NCBI RefSeq assembly: GCF_002878395.1
Contig: NC_061115.1
Location: forward strand, 92,656,789-92,720,788
Source of the DNA: Capsicum annuum
Taxonomy: Eukaryota; Streptophyta; Magnoliopsida; Solanales; Solanaceae
DNA length: 64,000 bases
Direction: 5' to 3'
Numbering within the stretch: position 1 is the first letter of the stretch; each line of letters begins with the position of its first letter. Below the pieces are notes generated by a model, which had not been told where the DNA came from, did no database searches, and worked only from the letters and a program-made list of their open reading frames with translations. This document shows, in pieces, positions 22,645 through 34,939 of the stretch. Both the position numbers and the translations under genes were made by a program.

Positions 22645-25600
22645 TGTAATACCCTGTATGTTTCTAAGCTAGGAGATGAACCATTTTTCCTACATATGAA
22701 ACCTCTTATCCTGTGAGTAGAATTTTAGTGCATGACTTACAATGAGTATCCTATTGTTAATATAGCTTATGATACATTAATCATTTTCATATGAGTAACT
22801 TAAGGTAATACAAGCTAAGAGTTTCTGAATCCATAAAGTTTTAGTGTTCGATTTTTTAAGGGTCATCATTGAATGAGTATAACTCATGTTAATGTCGTAT
22901 TTCTACATATTTCTACCCACCAAATTGTAGATAATTGAATTAGCTTTCCAACGATACCAATTTTGCCTTAATCTAATACCCGAGCAAAAAGTTATGGCCA
23001 TTTTCTTAAGAGACAGTAAGGATAGGCGATTGGTTAGGTGCGCCCAACCAAACTTAGGCGATCGGTTAGGCGCCGCCTAAGTCAGTTCCAATGACAAAAA
23101 CACTCTGTTTTGATTTAGTTTGAGGGTAATGAAGTCTTTTAACACTCCTTACACGTCCCTAAACTTAACCCTACGAAATATATAGCTTCTAAACACATTA
23201 CAACCCTATTAACATCTCAAAGCTAATCATCCAAGAGAACTAAAAGAGAAAAACAACTAGGGTTTCATAATTAAGTTTGAAGATCCAATTATAAGGAATT
23301 TCCTCCATCAGTCATCAAGAACCTACCTTCCAAGGTATGCATACTATTCATCCATGGATTCCTTTCTTTCGTGGAGTTCAAGAATCAATCTTTAAAATAT
23401 AAAAGCTTGGTTGATTGTTGTTATATGATCATACCCATGTTGATGCTTGTTTGTTTTGCTATATAGTAATATTGTGACTGTATATCTCATGAAAGTTATG
23501 TTGGTAGCTGAAAAACATGATCTTTAGATGGATTGATAGAATGCAAGTATGAAATCCACCTATGCCTTAAAGAATGCATGCAAGGTGTTTGATAAAATGC
23601 CTAGTATGTTAGAACTTCATATTTACATGATTTCATGATATCTAAATAACAAGTTCATGTTAGTCATACACTCCAATATGAATTTCCATGCAAATTATGT
23701 GTTGTTATTGTTGTGGTATAAAGCATGTATGATAATGGAGATATAAATTAAGTACACAAAATATATCCATGCTTCCCCTACCATGTTTGAGATGTTGAAC
23801 AAATACATGAAGGATAATATCCCCAAATCATTACAATATGAACTAAATGTTACATGTTTCCATTCCCTTTTGCTTGAATGGTTTCCATGTGATTGCTATG
23901 AATAGTATATGTTTTCGAAATGCCCATGATGTTAGAATATGAGATTTATGACCTGATTATAAGCATTCCTATTCATGATAGATATCATGATGACCATGTA
24001 TTTTATGAAATCGCCCTCTCATGTATGATGGAATGTATTTTTTATGGTCATGTACTTAAGAAATTCAAGTTGTGTCAGTTTCCTTCCATCGAGTTTTGGG
24101 GGTACTTGTACCCGAAAAAGATAGTTGTGTGCCTAGAGCTATGCCATGTTTTCATGATACTCTCAGTCAAGCCATGATTTATAGAATTCAGTCAGTCATG
24201 TGACTCAGGAAAACTCAGAAATCTCAGTAATCTCAATAGTCCAGTAATCTCAGTATCTCAATAGTCCAGTAATATCAGTAATCTCAGTGCTCTATAACCT
24301 CAGTAATCTCAATATTCATAGTCAATCTCAGTAACTTTAGTACTCTCAACCAGTCCTCAGAACTTAGTATACTCCGTCAGTAATTGGGATCCAGTAAACT
24401 TAGTTTATCTCTGCTAAACAATACCACTAGTATCAGTCCAGTTAATCAGTATCAGCTCAGCCAATCAGTTCAGTTTAGTTACTCAGGACAGCTTAGTTAT
24501 TCAGTTCAGTGTCCTTCAGATGAGACTAGAAGTTAGCATCAACCGCCAGTTCAGGGTGTGATTCTTAGTAGTCATCCTTGTGTTCCAGAACTACGTAGCT
24601 AGCGTAGGTTGAGATAGCTTAACTCGTCAGATTAGGGTTCATGAGGTGGCTTAACCCATAAATCTAGGGTTTCCACTGTTCTCATTGAGTACTGCCAGTA
24701 TAGGGTTCTCACAGCTGTCCTTACCAGTGGTGCGGTATTGACACCCCTCCAGTCAGGGTAGAGATTGGACCCCAGCTTAGCTATTATAGTGTATTTGGGT
24801 CATGACGTTTAGATAACTACTTCCCATAGTTTCAGTTACAGATTTGAGGACTGTCAGCTATAGCTACCCAGTCTCAGTAAAGAACTCAGATAGCTCTTCA
24901 AAATTCAGTATATCAAGACTGTCTGATACAGTCAACTCTGAAATAGAATTAAACTCAGATAGTTTCCTTCATATTTGTGGATTGTCAGATACAGTCACTT
25001 ATGCTATCAATTACAATAGTTATCAGAACTTATGCTATCAGTACTCAGTTTCAGGACTATCAGATACAGTCAATCAGACCAGTTCTTCATAATTCAACCT
25101 GTCAGAAGCAATCATTCATTTATTAGTAATAAAATATTAGTCTCTTAGTGTATCAGTAATACAGTATCAGATCCATCACTTATTAGTGATTTACATATCA
25201 ATATCAGTAAACTCAGTCATTCAGAATCTCATTATCAATAAACTCATGCTGTCAGTATTCAGACTCAGTAGTCCGTATCTCCATGAGTTTAGTTATAGTT
25301 ACGTATGAATGTATGTACTCTCACATTGTTATCAGTCAGTATTTTCCATGCACATAACCCTTTGCATTTAGCTTACCTCACTCGTATACTCAGTATATTC
25401 AGACGTACTGACGCATTTGTGCTATGGTGCTTTCTCTTATGTTACACCATAGGATAAGAGGCATGAGCTCCAAATCAGTAGTGGATTCTAGGATCAGTAC
25501 TCAAATTTAGACGTCAATCCTCATCCTTCAAGGACATGATGATTTCATTTCTATTTCAATTTTCACTTTATTTCATTAGTTAGAGTTAGTTGGGAACATG

Positions 25601-25879
25601 TCCAATCAACTCCTTATTCAATTCAGTTAGAGGCTTTCAGACTAGATGTTAGATTAGATGTTAAGACTTTAATATTTATGTTTCTTTTTGCTATTGATAT
25701 ACCATATTTTTCAAATATGTATTAGTATTGAACCTTATGGCCTTATAGTTCATGTTTCCATATATTTTATGAGATATTATGCAGTTTACACGTACAGATA
25801 TCAGTCATAGGTTAGCCTGTGGTCCTTCAGGGCCATGAACACCATGTAGCATTTTGGTTCAGAAAATCGAGCCGTTAAA
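22645..25879 (+). mobile_element. LTR E, full length (3235 bp)
   Basis: Begins TGTAATACCCT; the end is mutated to GCCGTTAAA instead of GTTACA. Landmarks: GC-rich palindromes 23021-23080 (first copy shortened to GGTTAGGTGCGCCC), TATA-like site 23178-23186, donor-like AAGGTATGC at 23332-23340, CAGT-rich tract about 24180-24510, hairpins at 24917, 24980 and 25055. Confidence 0.88.
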
Positions 25880-28307
25880 AACTTGGTATCAAAGCCTAAG
25901 GTTAAACAGTATCCTAGAAAGTCTGAAAGCTGAATCAAGTAGAGTCTAGCACATGGGCGTGTTGTGCACCACTCTTATGTGCAAGAGGCTATGAGATGTT
26001 TTAGGAACAGTTTCCCTCCTTTCATGTCTCAAGATCGTGCTATAGCTAGTTTCTTTAAGGAAACCATTTAGATTCATATCATTCACCTCTCATGTTCACT
26101 TTACCTTTCTTTCAAGGTAATAGAAATAGTGAAGTTCAAAGTCCTAAAGACAGGGCTTTCTCAGACAGTCCCTACAGTCAGTTATGAGATTAGCAACAGC
26201 CTCAAATAGTATCCCATTAGTTCATTATTGTTCCAAGGTCGTACTGATTTCATTCATGATCATGAGAACTCATTCTTAAACCCAGAAGTTTAGCAGTAGT
26301 AGAGTTGGGATAGTATTATTTGATTTGATCAGATTATGTATTAATGGGGATTAGATCATTAGGCTTGAACTGTACGAGTTAAACGCTTAAGTTTATTGAA
26401 TCAAAACTAAGCAAGAAGGTGTGAATGTAATATTAGCAGTATATGAGGAAATAGAATCAGATGATGTATTTAGTAAGAGAGACAAGTGTTGAACATAATG
26501 TAGGTATATGATAGTAGATCCAGTATTTATGCCAAGCCCTCAAATTTAAGCAATAGAGCTAGTGTGTATAGAAAGCAGTAACGAAATACAATTCTAGACC
26601 TATTCTCATCTCAGTGCAGAGTTTTTCACTTCAGCTATCACGAAACCAACTTAGGCATTGCATACTAACTTTATGGTCACAAACTCTAATCATGTATGAA
26701 TTCAATTTCCAGCATAAGGAGTCCCTTTTACTCCACAGTACGAGTCATGTTCCATGAGAACAATCTACTTTCACATACTTTCCATGGTATTATGTACGCC
26801 TTTAGTTCCCAGTATAAGGGGTTCAGTTCTAGCTCCCTCAGTATTCGAATCATGTCCCATGAGTACAAAAAACTCTAGACTCAGGTCATGCAGCTCATGA
26901 CTCATGTACACATATCATGCTTTCCAGTAAACTTAGTTTCCATGACTTATGCTATGCCCCTACAGATCAAATACATTTAGACTATATCTTGTATATCTTC
27001 AGTTCAGACCTTATTGGTAAATCCAAATTATTGATATTTTATTCCTCAAGTTTCAGTCATGTGTCAAGTTTAGTTTGTATCTATTTATGTTTCAGGTCCT
27101 CCTAATTTACTCCACCGGTTAGATCTCCTCATGGAAAAGTGTAGTGATGAGCATTTGTTTAGATAAGAGAAGATTGCTGAATCCTTACTTTGCACGAGGG
27201 TGTAGTTGTGAAGATAGGCTTGAATGTCGTGATAAATATGAAAGTAAACGTCTAGCAAGGGGTCGTATTAAGAAGTTGGGAAATTACAAAGTGTAAGTGC
27301 ACATTTAGATCCTTGACTTATGTCAGTCCCCAGCATGTAGCCATCAAAAACTCAGTTGCCAACTCAATTATAGTTTCAGTATCTAGTACTCAGTGATCAA
27401 CGTTCAGTCCTTGAATTCATTACTTCTGTACTAGCTATAGGCTTTGTTATAATGTCATCTTCAGTTTAGTAACCAGATTTGAAACTCAGTTCAGTTCTAG
27501 AAATGCGTGACCATAGAATTTAGGTTATCATTACTCAGTACCCCTGTTGATAGAATACCTCAGGGCCATGTCGTACGCTTGGTCTCGCATTCGAAAATAA
27601 TATAGGCTTCACAAATCCATACTCAGATACCTCATTCTAGTCAGTTAGTCCTTATCTCTAATGCTTACTACTCAAAAATCTCAGCCCAGCTATTCAGACT
27701 AAGTACAGTTTAGATTTGCAAATCCAGTATTTAGCTATCAGTTATTCAGTTAATCAGATAAGTTTGTGTATTTATACACTCGTGTTTAGCTCAGTTCATG
27801 TATCATGTCTCAGTTTCAGATCCTAGCTATTCAGTCATGAGTCAATTCCTAGGTGTTTTGCGCATCACCTCAACTTCCCTTAGTAGCTCATCCATGTCAA
27901 TATCCTTTGAGGGACAGAGTGTTCATGTTCATGTTCATGAGTAAGTTTAGCCATGAATTCACGCATTACATATTTGTGATCACCTCATTAGTACTTTCAG
28001 TCATGCATTCACATATTTTGTCAGTCATATAATCATGGATCAGATATGCATGGATTAAAAATTTTAGTTGTGCATCAGATATGCATTCTCATTTTTAGAA
28101 AACTTACTTTATTAGAATCGTCATTCTTATATTCATGAATCAGCTTCCCATGCATCGGATATGCATGTTCAGTATGTTAGTCTTAGCTTTCAGTCATGCC
28201 AGTCATGAACTCATGTTTCAGTAGTGTATGTCTTATATGTACTTCATCTTATCATCTCTCCTGCTTCATTTAATTTCCATTCGAGGATGTTCCCAAGGGG
28301 GAGATAT
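25880..28307 (+). mobile_element. Internal domain f, with an internal deletion
   Basis: A mutated primer site TGGTATCAAAGCC is at 25884-25896 and the polypurine tract at about 28295-28304. About 0.36 kb is missing at about 27915: sequence runs up to GGGACAGAGTG, then TTCATG iterated three times, then resumes at GAGTAAGTTTAG. The deletion starts at the internal polypurine-like motif seen in the other copies. Upstream it is closest to internal e. Confidence 0.82.
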
Positions 28308-31300
28308 TGTAATACCCAATATGTTTCTAAGCTAGGAGACGAACCATTTTTCCTGCGTATGAAACCTACTATTCTATGAATAGCATTTTAGTTGATGACT
28401 TACAATAAGTATCCTAGCGATAATATAGATTATTATACATTAAGCTTGTTCATATGAGTCACTTAAGGTAATACAAGCTAAGTGTTTTTGAATCCATCAA
28501 GTTTTAGTGTTCAATTTTTTAAGGGTCATCTTTGAATGAGTATAACTCATGTTAATGTGTTATTTATGCATATTTCTACCCATCTAATTGTAGATAATTG
28601 AATTAGCTTTCAAACAATACCAATTTCGCCTTAATCTAATACCCGAGCAAAAAGTTATGCCCATTTTTGTGAGAGATAGTAAGGATAGCTGATTGGTTAG
28701 GCGCCGCCCAACCAAACTTAGGCGATTGGTTAGGCGCCACCTAATTCAGTTCCAATGCCAAAAACACTCCGTTTTGAGTTATTTTGAGGGTAATTAATTC
28801 TTTTAAAACTCCTTACATGTCCCTAAACTTAACCCTACGAAATATATAGCTTCTAAACACATTACAACCCTATTAACATCTCAAAGCTCATCATCCAAGA
28901 GTACTAAAATTGAAAAAAAACTAGGGTTGCATAATTATGCTTGAAGATCCAATTTCAAGGAATTTCCTCAATCAATCATCAAGAACCTCCCTTCCAAGGT
29001 ATGCGTAGTATTCATCTACGAATTCCTTTCGTCCGTGGAGTTCAATAATCAATATTTAAAATACAAAAGCTTGGTTGATTGTGGTGATGTGATCATACCC
29101 ATTTGATGCTTCTTTGTTTTGCTATATAATAATATCGTGACTGTATATCTCATGAAAGCTATGTTGTTAGTTGAAAAACATGATCTTTAGATGGATTGAT
29201 AGAATGCAAGTATGAAATCCACCTATGCCTTAAAGAATGTATGCAAGGTGTTCGATAAAATGCCTAGTGTGTTAGATCTTCATATTTACATGATTTCATG
29301 ATATCTAAATAACAATTTCACGTTAGTCATACACTCCAACATGAATTTCCATGCAAATTATGTATTGTTATTGTTGTGGTATAAAGCATGTATGATAATG
29401 GAGATATAAATTATGTACACAAAATATATCGATGCTTTCCCTACCATGTTTGAGATTTTGAATAAATACATGAATTATAATATCCCCAAATCATTACAAT
29501 ATGAACTAAATGTTACCTGTTGCCATTCCCCTACGCTTGGATGATTTCCATGTGAATGCTATGAATAGTATATGTTTTCGGAATGCCCATGATATTAGAA
29601 TATGAGATTTATGACATGATTATAGGCATTCCTATTCATGATAGATATTATGATGACCAAGTACTTTATGAAATTCCCCACTCATGTATTATGGATTGTA
29701 TTTTTTATGGTCATGTACTTAAGAAATTCAAGTTGTGTCAGTTTCCTTCCATCGAGTCCTGGGGGTACTTGTAGCCGAAAAATATAGTTGTATGCCTAGA
29801 GCCATGTCATGTTTTCATGATACTCTCAGTCAAGCGATGATTTATAGAATTCAGTCATTCATGTGACTCAGGAAAACTCAGAAATCTCAGTAATCTCAGC
29901 AGTCCAGTAATCTCAGTAATCTCAATAGTCCACTAATCTCTGTAATCTCAGTGCTCAGTAACCTCAGCAACCTCAGTATTCATAGTTAATCTCAGTAACT
30001 TTAGTAATCTCAACCAGTCCTCAGAACTCAGTACATTCCGTCAGTCATTGGAATCCAATAAACTTAGTTTAACTCTGCTAAAAAATACCACTAGTATCAG
30101 TCTAGTTAATCAGTATCAGTTCAGCTAATCAGTTCAGTTCAGTTACTCAGTTCAGCTTAGTTATTCAGTTCAGTGTCCTTCAGATGAGAGTAGAAGTTAT
30201 CACCGATTGAACCCAAGGATGGGAATTCACCCGCCAGTTTAGGGTGTGATTCTTAATAGTCATCCTTGTGTTCCAGAACTACGTAGCCATCGTAGGTTGA
30301 GACATCTTAACCTATTAGATTAGGGTTGATGAGGTGGATTAACCCATCAATCTAGGGTTCCCACAATTCTCAATGAGTACCTGCCAGTATAGGGTTCTCA
30401 CAGCCGTTTTTACCAGTGGCGCGGTCTTGACACCCCTTTAGTCGGGGCAGAGATTGGACCTTAACTTAGCTATTATAGTGTATTTGGGGTATATCGGTTA
30501 GATAACTACTTCGCACAGTTTTTACTATAGATTTCAGGACTGTTAGCTATAGCTACCCAGTCTCTATAAAGAACTCAGATAGCTCTTCAGATTTCAGTAT
30601 ATTAGGACTGTCAGATACAGTCAACTCAGAAATAGAATTGAACTCTGATAGTTTCCTTCAGATTTATGGACAGTCAGATACAGTCACTTATGCAATGAAT
30701 CACAACAGTTATAAGAACTCATGCTATCAGTACTCAACTTTAGGACTTTCAAATACAGTCAATCAGACCAGTTCTTCAAAATTCAAACTGTCAGAAACAA
30801 TCATTCATTTATCAGTAATGAAATATCAGTCTCTTAGTATATCAGTAATACAGTACCATATCCATCACTTATTAGTGATTTACATATCAATATCAGTAAA
30901 CTCAGTCTTTCAAAATCCCATTTTCAGTACACTCATGTTGTCAGTTTTAAGATGTAGTAGTCCGTATCTCCACGAGTTTAGTGTCAGTTTCGTATGCATG
31001 TATGTACTCTCATATTCATATCAGTCAGTATTGTCCATGCATATAACCCTTTGCATTTAGCCTACCTCACTCATATACTCAGTACATTCAGATGTACTGA
31101 CGCATTTGTGCTATGGTGCTTTCTCTTATGTTACACCACAGGTTCAGAGGCATGAGCTCCAAATCAGCAGTAGATTCTAGGATCAGCAGTCAGAGTTAGA
31201 CGTGAGTCCTCATCTTTCAAGGACATGATAATTTCATTTCTATTTTAGTTGTCACTTTATTTCAGTAGTTAGAGTTAGTTGGGGACATGTCCCATCAATT

Positions 31301-31568
31301 CCTTATTCAATTCAGTTAGAGGCTTTTGGACTAGATGTCAGATTAGATGTTCAGACTTCAGTATTTATGTTCCTTTTTGGTATTGATATACCATATTTTT
31401 CAAATATGCATTAGTATTGAACCTTATGGCCCTACAGTTCATATTTCCACATATTTTATGAGATATTATGCTGTTTACAGGTACATATATCAGTCATGGG
31501 CTAGCTTGTGGTCCTTTGGGGTCATGAGCACCGTGTAGCATTTTAGTTAAGAAAATCGGGGCATTACA
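28308..31568 (+). mobile_element. LTR F, full length (3261 bp), right end of the array
   Basis: Begins TGTAATACCCAATATG and ends GGGGCATTACA. GC-rich palindromes 28690-28741, TATA-like site 28841-28849, donor-like AAGGTATGC about 28996-29004, hairpins at 30606, 30669 and 30744. It is not followed by a primer site: at 31569 the sequence changes abruptly to a minus-strand gag of another element, so this is the right boundary of the array. Confidence 0.9.
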
Positions 31569-32658
31569 AAGACCAAAGGACATGACTAGGAATTTGAAGT
31601 GATCCTATCGAGTACAAAAGTCTATCTTCAAAATGTCATAGTCTCTGACTCTGTGGCCTGACTTTCCACATCTGAAACAAATACCACTGCCAGCTTTACA
31701 AATACCCTGATGGTGGTAGCCACAAGTCTGGCAAAGAGGATAGGTGCGGGAACTGCTAATACTTTCTTGAGACTTAAAGCTTAGTGCTCTATCTTTATTA
31801 CCATTCCTAAAATTAGGAGCTGGAGCACTAGCTGAAGAAGAAGCTGGAACTGATGACTTAGGATAAAATTGAGAATGGTTTTCTCCTTCTGATTTGGGCT
31901 GACCAAAGTTGAAACTACCTGTCCTTGCTCTCTTATTTTGTTTCTCCCATATCTTAATCATTTTCTCCTCTATCTGCTAAGCATGAGTCATAAGCCTAGA
32001 TAAAGTCATGTCACTATTCAATATCGCAGACCTACACTAATTGACTACACTATCATACACCCTAGAAAAAAACTTACTCATCTTGGCCCTGCTGTCTGCA
32101 TCCGCACAACGGGAATATCTAGATAGTTAAGTAAAATTAAGAGATACACTTTCACTGTTATATTACCTGCCTGAGGTTGATGAATTCTAACACCTTAGCC
32201 TCTCTCAGCTCTAGGGGAAAGAACCTTTCTAAAAATACGGTGACAAACTCCTCCCACTCTATAGGTCCTGCATCAACAGACCTCTCTGACTTCCACTGCT
32301 CATACCAAGTATGAGAAATATCCTATTACTAATATGCAGCTAGCTTAGTAGTTTCAATAGCTAAGACCCTTATAACATCTGTAACCTTCTGAACCTAATC
32401 TATAAATTTCTGAGGGTCCTCATCTGACTTAGAACCAAGAAAGGATGGAGAATTCATTTGGGTGAAGTCCTGAATCTTGGCTGTAGCTAATTTGGCCACT
32501 GGATTGGCCGAAATGGCAATTAGTCATTCATTCTGAGCGGCAACTGACTGACCAAAAGTAATGAATGCAGCTCTAAACACTGCCTAAGAAATATGTTCGC
32601 CCAATGGTTCTTCAAGCTGAGGGGCTGACTGATTCCTGTTTCTTCTTTTAGGAGGCAT
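31569..32658 (-). pseudogene. Ty3/gypsy gag (capsid and CCHC knuckle), broken
   Basis: Gag packages element RNA in cytoplasmic particles. The ATG at 32658-32656 opens with a basic MPPKRRNRNQ-type start. The capsid core, with TWYEQWKSERS and EFVTVFLERFFP, lies at about 32190-32310. An uninterrupted stretch of 118 codons at 31605-31961 carries a Ser/Ala-rich linker and a zinc knuckle, CFRCGKSGHRVRDY, in which the last cysteine of CX2CX4HX4C is Tyr. In-frame stops are at 32584, 32524, 32323-32331 (three in a row), 32127, 32037 and 31977. Two 1-base deletions near 32165 and 32139 shift the frame. The 3' side is cut by array LTR F. Related to chromovirus gag; dead. Confidence 0.88.
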
Positions 32659-32864
32659 GTTTTGTAGATGAATGGGAGAAATGGATTGGACTGAGAGATT
32701 GACTTGAAATTATGCTCACTAGCACGACAAGAATACTGAAAGAAGGGAAACTATTACAAAAACATCTCATAGCCTCCTATACATAAATATGGCGCACAAC
32801 ACACACATGCATAATACTCTACTAGATGTAGCTTTCAGACTTCCTAGGGCACTATTAAACCTTA
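32659..32864 (-). other. Leader between primer site and gag
   Basis: This is the short 5' untranslated stretch of the minus-strand element. On the minus strand it matches the sequence following the primer sites in the array (CCTAGGAAGTCTGAAAGCT, then a GTGTTGTGCGCC-like block and AGGCTATGAGATGTTTT). The array core therefore starts with the same leader as this gag-bearing element. Confidence 0.75.
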
Positions 32865-32877
32865 GTCTCTAATACCA
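32865..32877 (-). other. Degraded tRNA-iMet primer binding site
   Basis: On the minus strand it reads TGGTATTAGAGAC, differing from the array consensus TGGTATCAGAGCC at two places. It lies 4 bases from the LTR end (CATTACA). Confidence 0.82.
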
Positions 32878-32881
32878 AGTT

Positions 32882-34900
32882 TGTAATGTCCCGAATCTAG
32901 TAACCGAAATGCTACACGGTGCTCATGACCCCGAAGGACAACAAGCAAACCCATGACTAACATCTGTGCCTATATACTGTATGATAAACTGTATAATGCA
33001 GAAACATAAAATGAAAGGCCATAACATTCAAATTAAAACACAATATGCGATAAAATATACATCTGGGATGGAGTATAAATGCCCAAAACAAAACTGTCTA
33101 ATCATACTATAGTCTGAAATGCCTCTAAAACATAATTATCTGAATAAGGAGGTAATGGGACATATCCCCAACTAACTTTAATTAATAAATTAATTAATGA
33201 AATAATAAAGAAATGAATATGTCCTTGAAATATAAGGACTCATTTCTAACTCTGATTGCGGAGACTGGAATGCTACTGATGCTCTAGAGCTCATGCTTTT
33301 GAACCTATGGTATAAGTCACTATAGCTCAAATGCGTCAGTACTTTAAATGTAAGGGTATGCATGTGAGGTAGGCTAAATACAAAGTGTTTACATACATGA
33401 TCTATACTAACTGACTGAATAATATGAACATGAGAATACATGCATGAAGACATAATTACATAATAACTGTAACTAGAGTCATGATAACATATTACTAAGT
33501 CTGAGTACTAAAAAAATAAGATACTGGTACTAAGTGACTTTATCTGATAGTATAGTTTTATATAGAACTAGCTGAGTTTTGCACTATTCTGAGTCGACTA
33601 TATCTGACAAACTTAAATTTTGTAGAACTATCTGAGTTTTATTACTGAAACTGAATGACTCTATCTGACAGTGCTAATTCTATTACTGAAACTGTAGGAA
33701 ATAGTCATCTAACAGATATGCCCCTAATACACCATTATGGCTAAGTTGGGATCCAATCTGTAACCCCAATTGGAAGGGTGTCAATACCGCGCCACTGGTA
33801 AGGATAATCATGAGTAACTCTCATATAATTGGTAACTCTAGTAAGAATAGTGGTAACCCTTATATAACAGGCTATAATGTCTCAACCTACAATGGCTACA
33901 AAGTTATGAAATGCAAAGATTGCTTCTAAGAATCACACTCTCATATAACAGGCGAGTTCCCATCCTCGGGTTCACTCGATGCTAACTCCTACTCCCATCT
34001 GAATAGACACTTAACATGATTAACTGAACTAGACTAGACTAAATTCATGAAGTTCCATTAGCTGATGGAATACTATTAAGATTACTAAATTACTGAGCTT
34101 TCCTGAGTCACATGATTGACTGGGTTCTATGGACCATGGATTGACTAAGGATATTGTGAAAACATGACACTATATCTAGGCACACATCTATATTTTTTAG
34201 GTACAAGTACCCCCAGGACTTGATGGAAGGAAACTGACAAGGCATGACATTATTGAATATATGACCAATATCAATAATTCATAATACAATAGTTGGGGAT
34301 ATTTCATGGGCATTTGATTATCATAGGTTGGTATATGAATAAGATAGCATGTATACATAGCGTAATTTCATCAGGCTAACTTAAGACCAATCCCGCAAGC
34401 ATTTTCAATACATAAGAGTAACATGGAAGTCGTGTTGAACTTAAGTTTTAAGCATACATTCTCATTTGGGTCACAATTTAGCTATAGTGCATCATATCTA
34501 TCCCTTTAGGCATTTTATCAAACACCTTACATGCACCACTTAATGCATAAGTAAAATCATCAAATTTCACAAATCAAAAACCACCAAATTCATGGATTTC
34601 AATTTATATGCTAACGTAGTTTTCGTAATTTCACATAAGGATCCCAACATGGGAATCAAACAAAAACCATCACATAACATGAGCAACCCACAACATAATA
34701 ATCATGATTCACAATTGAAAATAGGGTTCTTGAGCTTTATGGATTAAAGGAATCCATAAATCAACACAACGCGTACCTTAGTTCTTGATTTAACGAAGAT
34801 TGATGGAGAGATTTTCTTGAAATTGAATCCCCAATTGAAACCCTAATTTTTCTTGAGAGAAAATTGTGAGAAACTAGTATATTTGGGATGAAGAATGTCT
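32882..34900 (-). mobile_element. LTR related to the array, minus strand, 5' end missing
   Basis: On the minus strand it ends CGGGACATTACA next to the primer site. It shares blocks with the array LTRs in the same order: GGTCATGAGCACCGTGTAGC, the GCCACTGG/CAGTGGCGCGGTATTGACACC block (about 33780), the CAGT-rich tract (read here as ACTGA) and a donor-like TAAGGTACGC at 34771-34780. The first about 0.6 kb, including the TG start, is not recognisable; it stops at a junction near 34900. Confidence 0.78.
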
Positions 34901-34939
34901 AAATCACGAGTTATTGGGTTTAAATCACGTGAAGAATGG

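Larger units (their letters stand above)
1..31568 (+). mobile_element. Tandem array of a non-autonomous LTR retrotransposon (LARD type)
   Basis: The block alternates LTR and internal domain in one orientation: LTR-int-LTR-int-LTR. Full-length LTRs start at 4366, 10459, 22645 and 28308. Each is preceded by a polypurine tract, and most LTR 3' ends are followed by a TGGTATCAGAGCC-type primer binding site complementary to initiator-tRNA-Met. Internal domains are about 2.8 kb when complete, have stops in all frames and show no gag or pol motif. Long LTRs plus a non-coding core fit the LARD class. Shared LTRs between units imply growth by unequal recombination rather than independent insertions. 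The array runs off the left edge. Confidence 0.88.

Noticed and set aside
4366..22645. Full LTR starts at 4366, 10459 and 22645 are 6093 and 12186 bases apart, exactly one and two units
   Set aside because: The second interval contains three truncations and extra pieces whose lengths happen to add up; I treat the exact ratio as coincidence.
23920..24177. An 85-codon open stretch in LTR E recurring in LTRs C and F
   Set aside because: Broken by stops or shifts in LTRs B, D' and F, with no bias toward silent changes. It looks like chance openness in repeated DNA.
30638..31060. A 140-codon open stretch in LTR F
   Set aside because: It spans the hairpins and the CAGT-rich DNA and is broken in every other LTR; Ser/Tyr-rich wording reflects base composition.
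1..31568. A ribosomal DNA spacer or a simple satellite array
   Set aside because: There is no 18S, 5.8S or 25S sequence. Primer sites, polypurine tracts and TG...CA ends show LTR retrotransposon structure.
31605..31961. A host zinc-finger protein gene on the minus strand
   Set aside because: The CCHC knuckle is preceded by a retroelement capsid core and a primer site and LTR in the right order, so it is gag.
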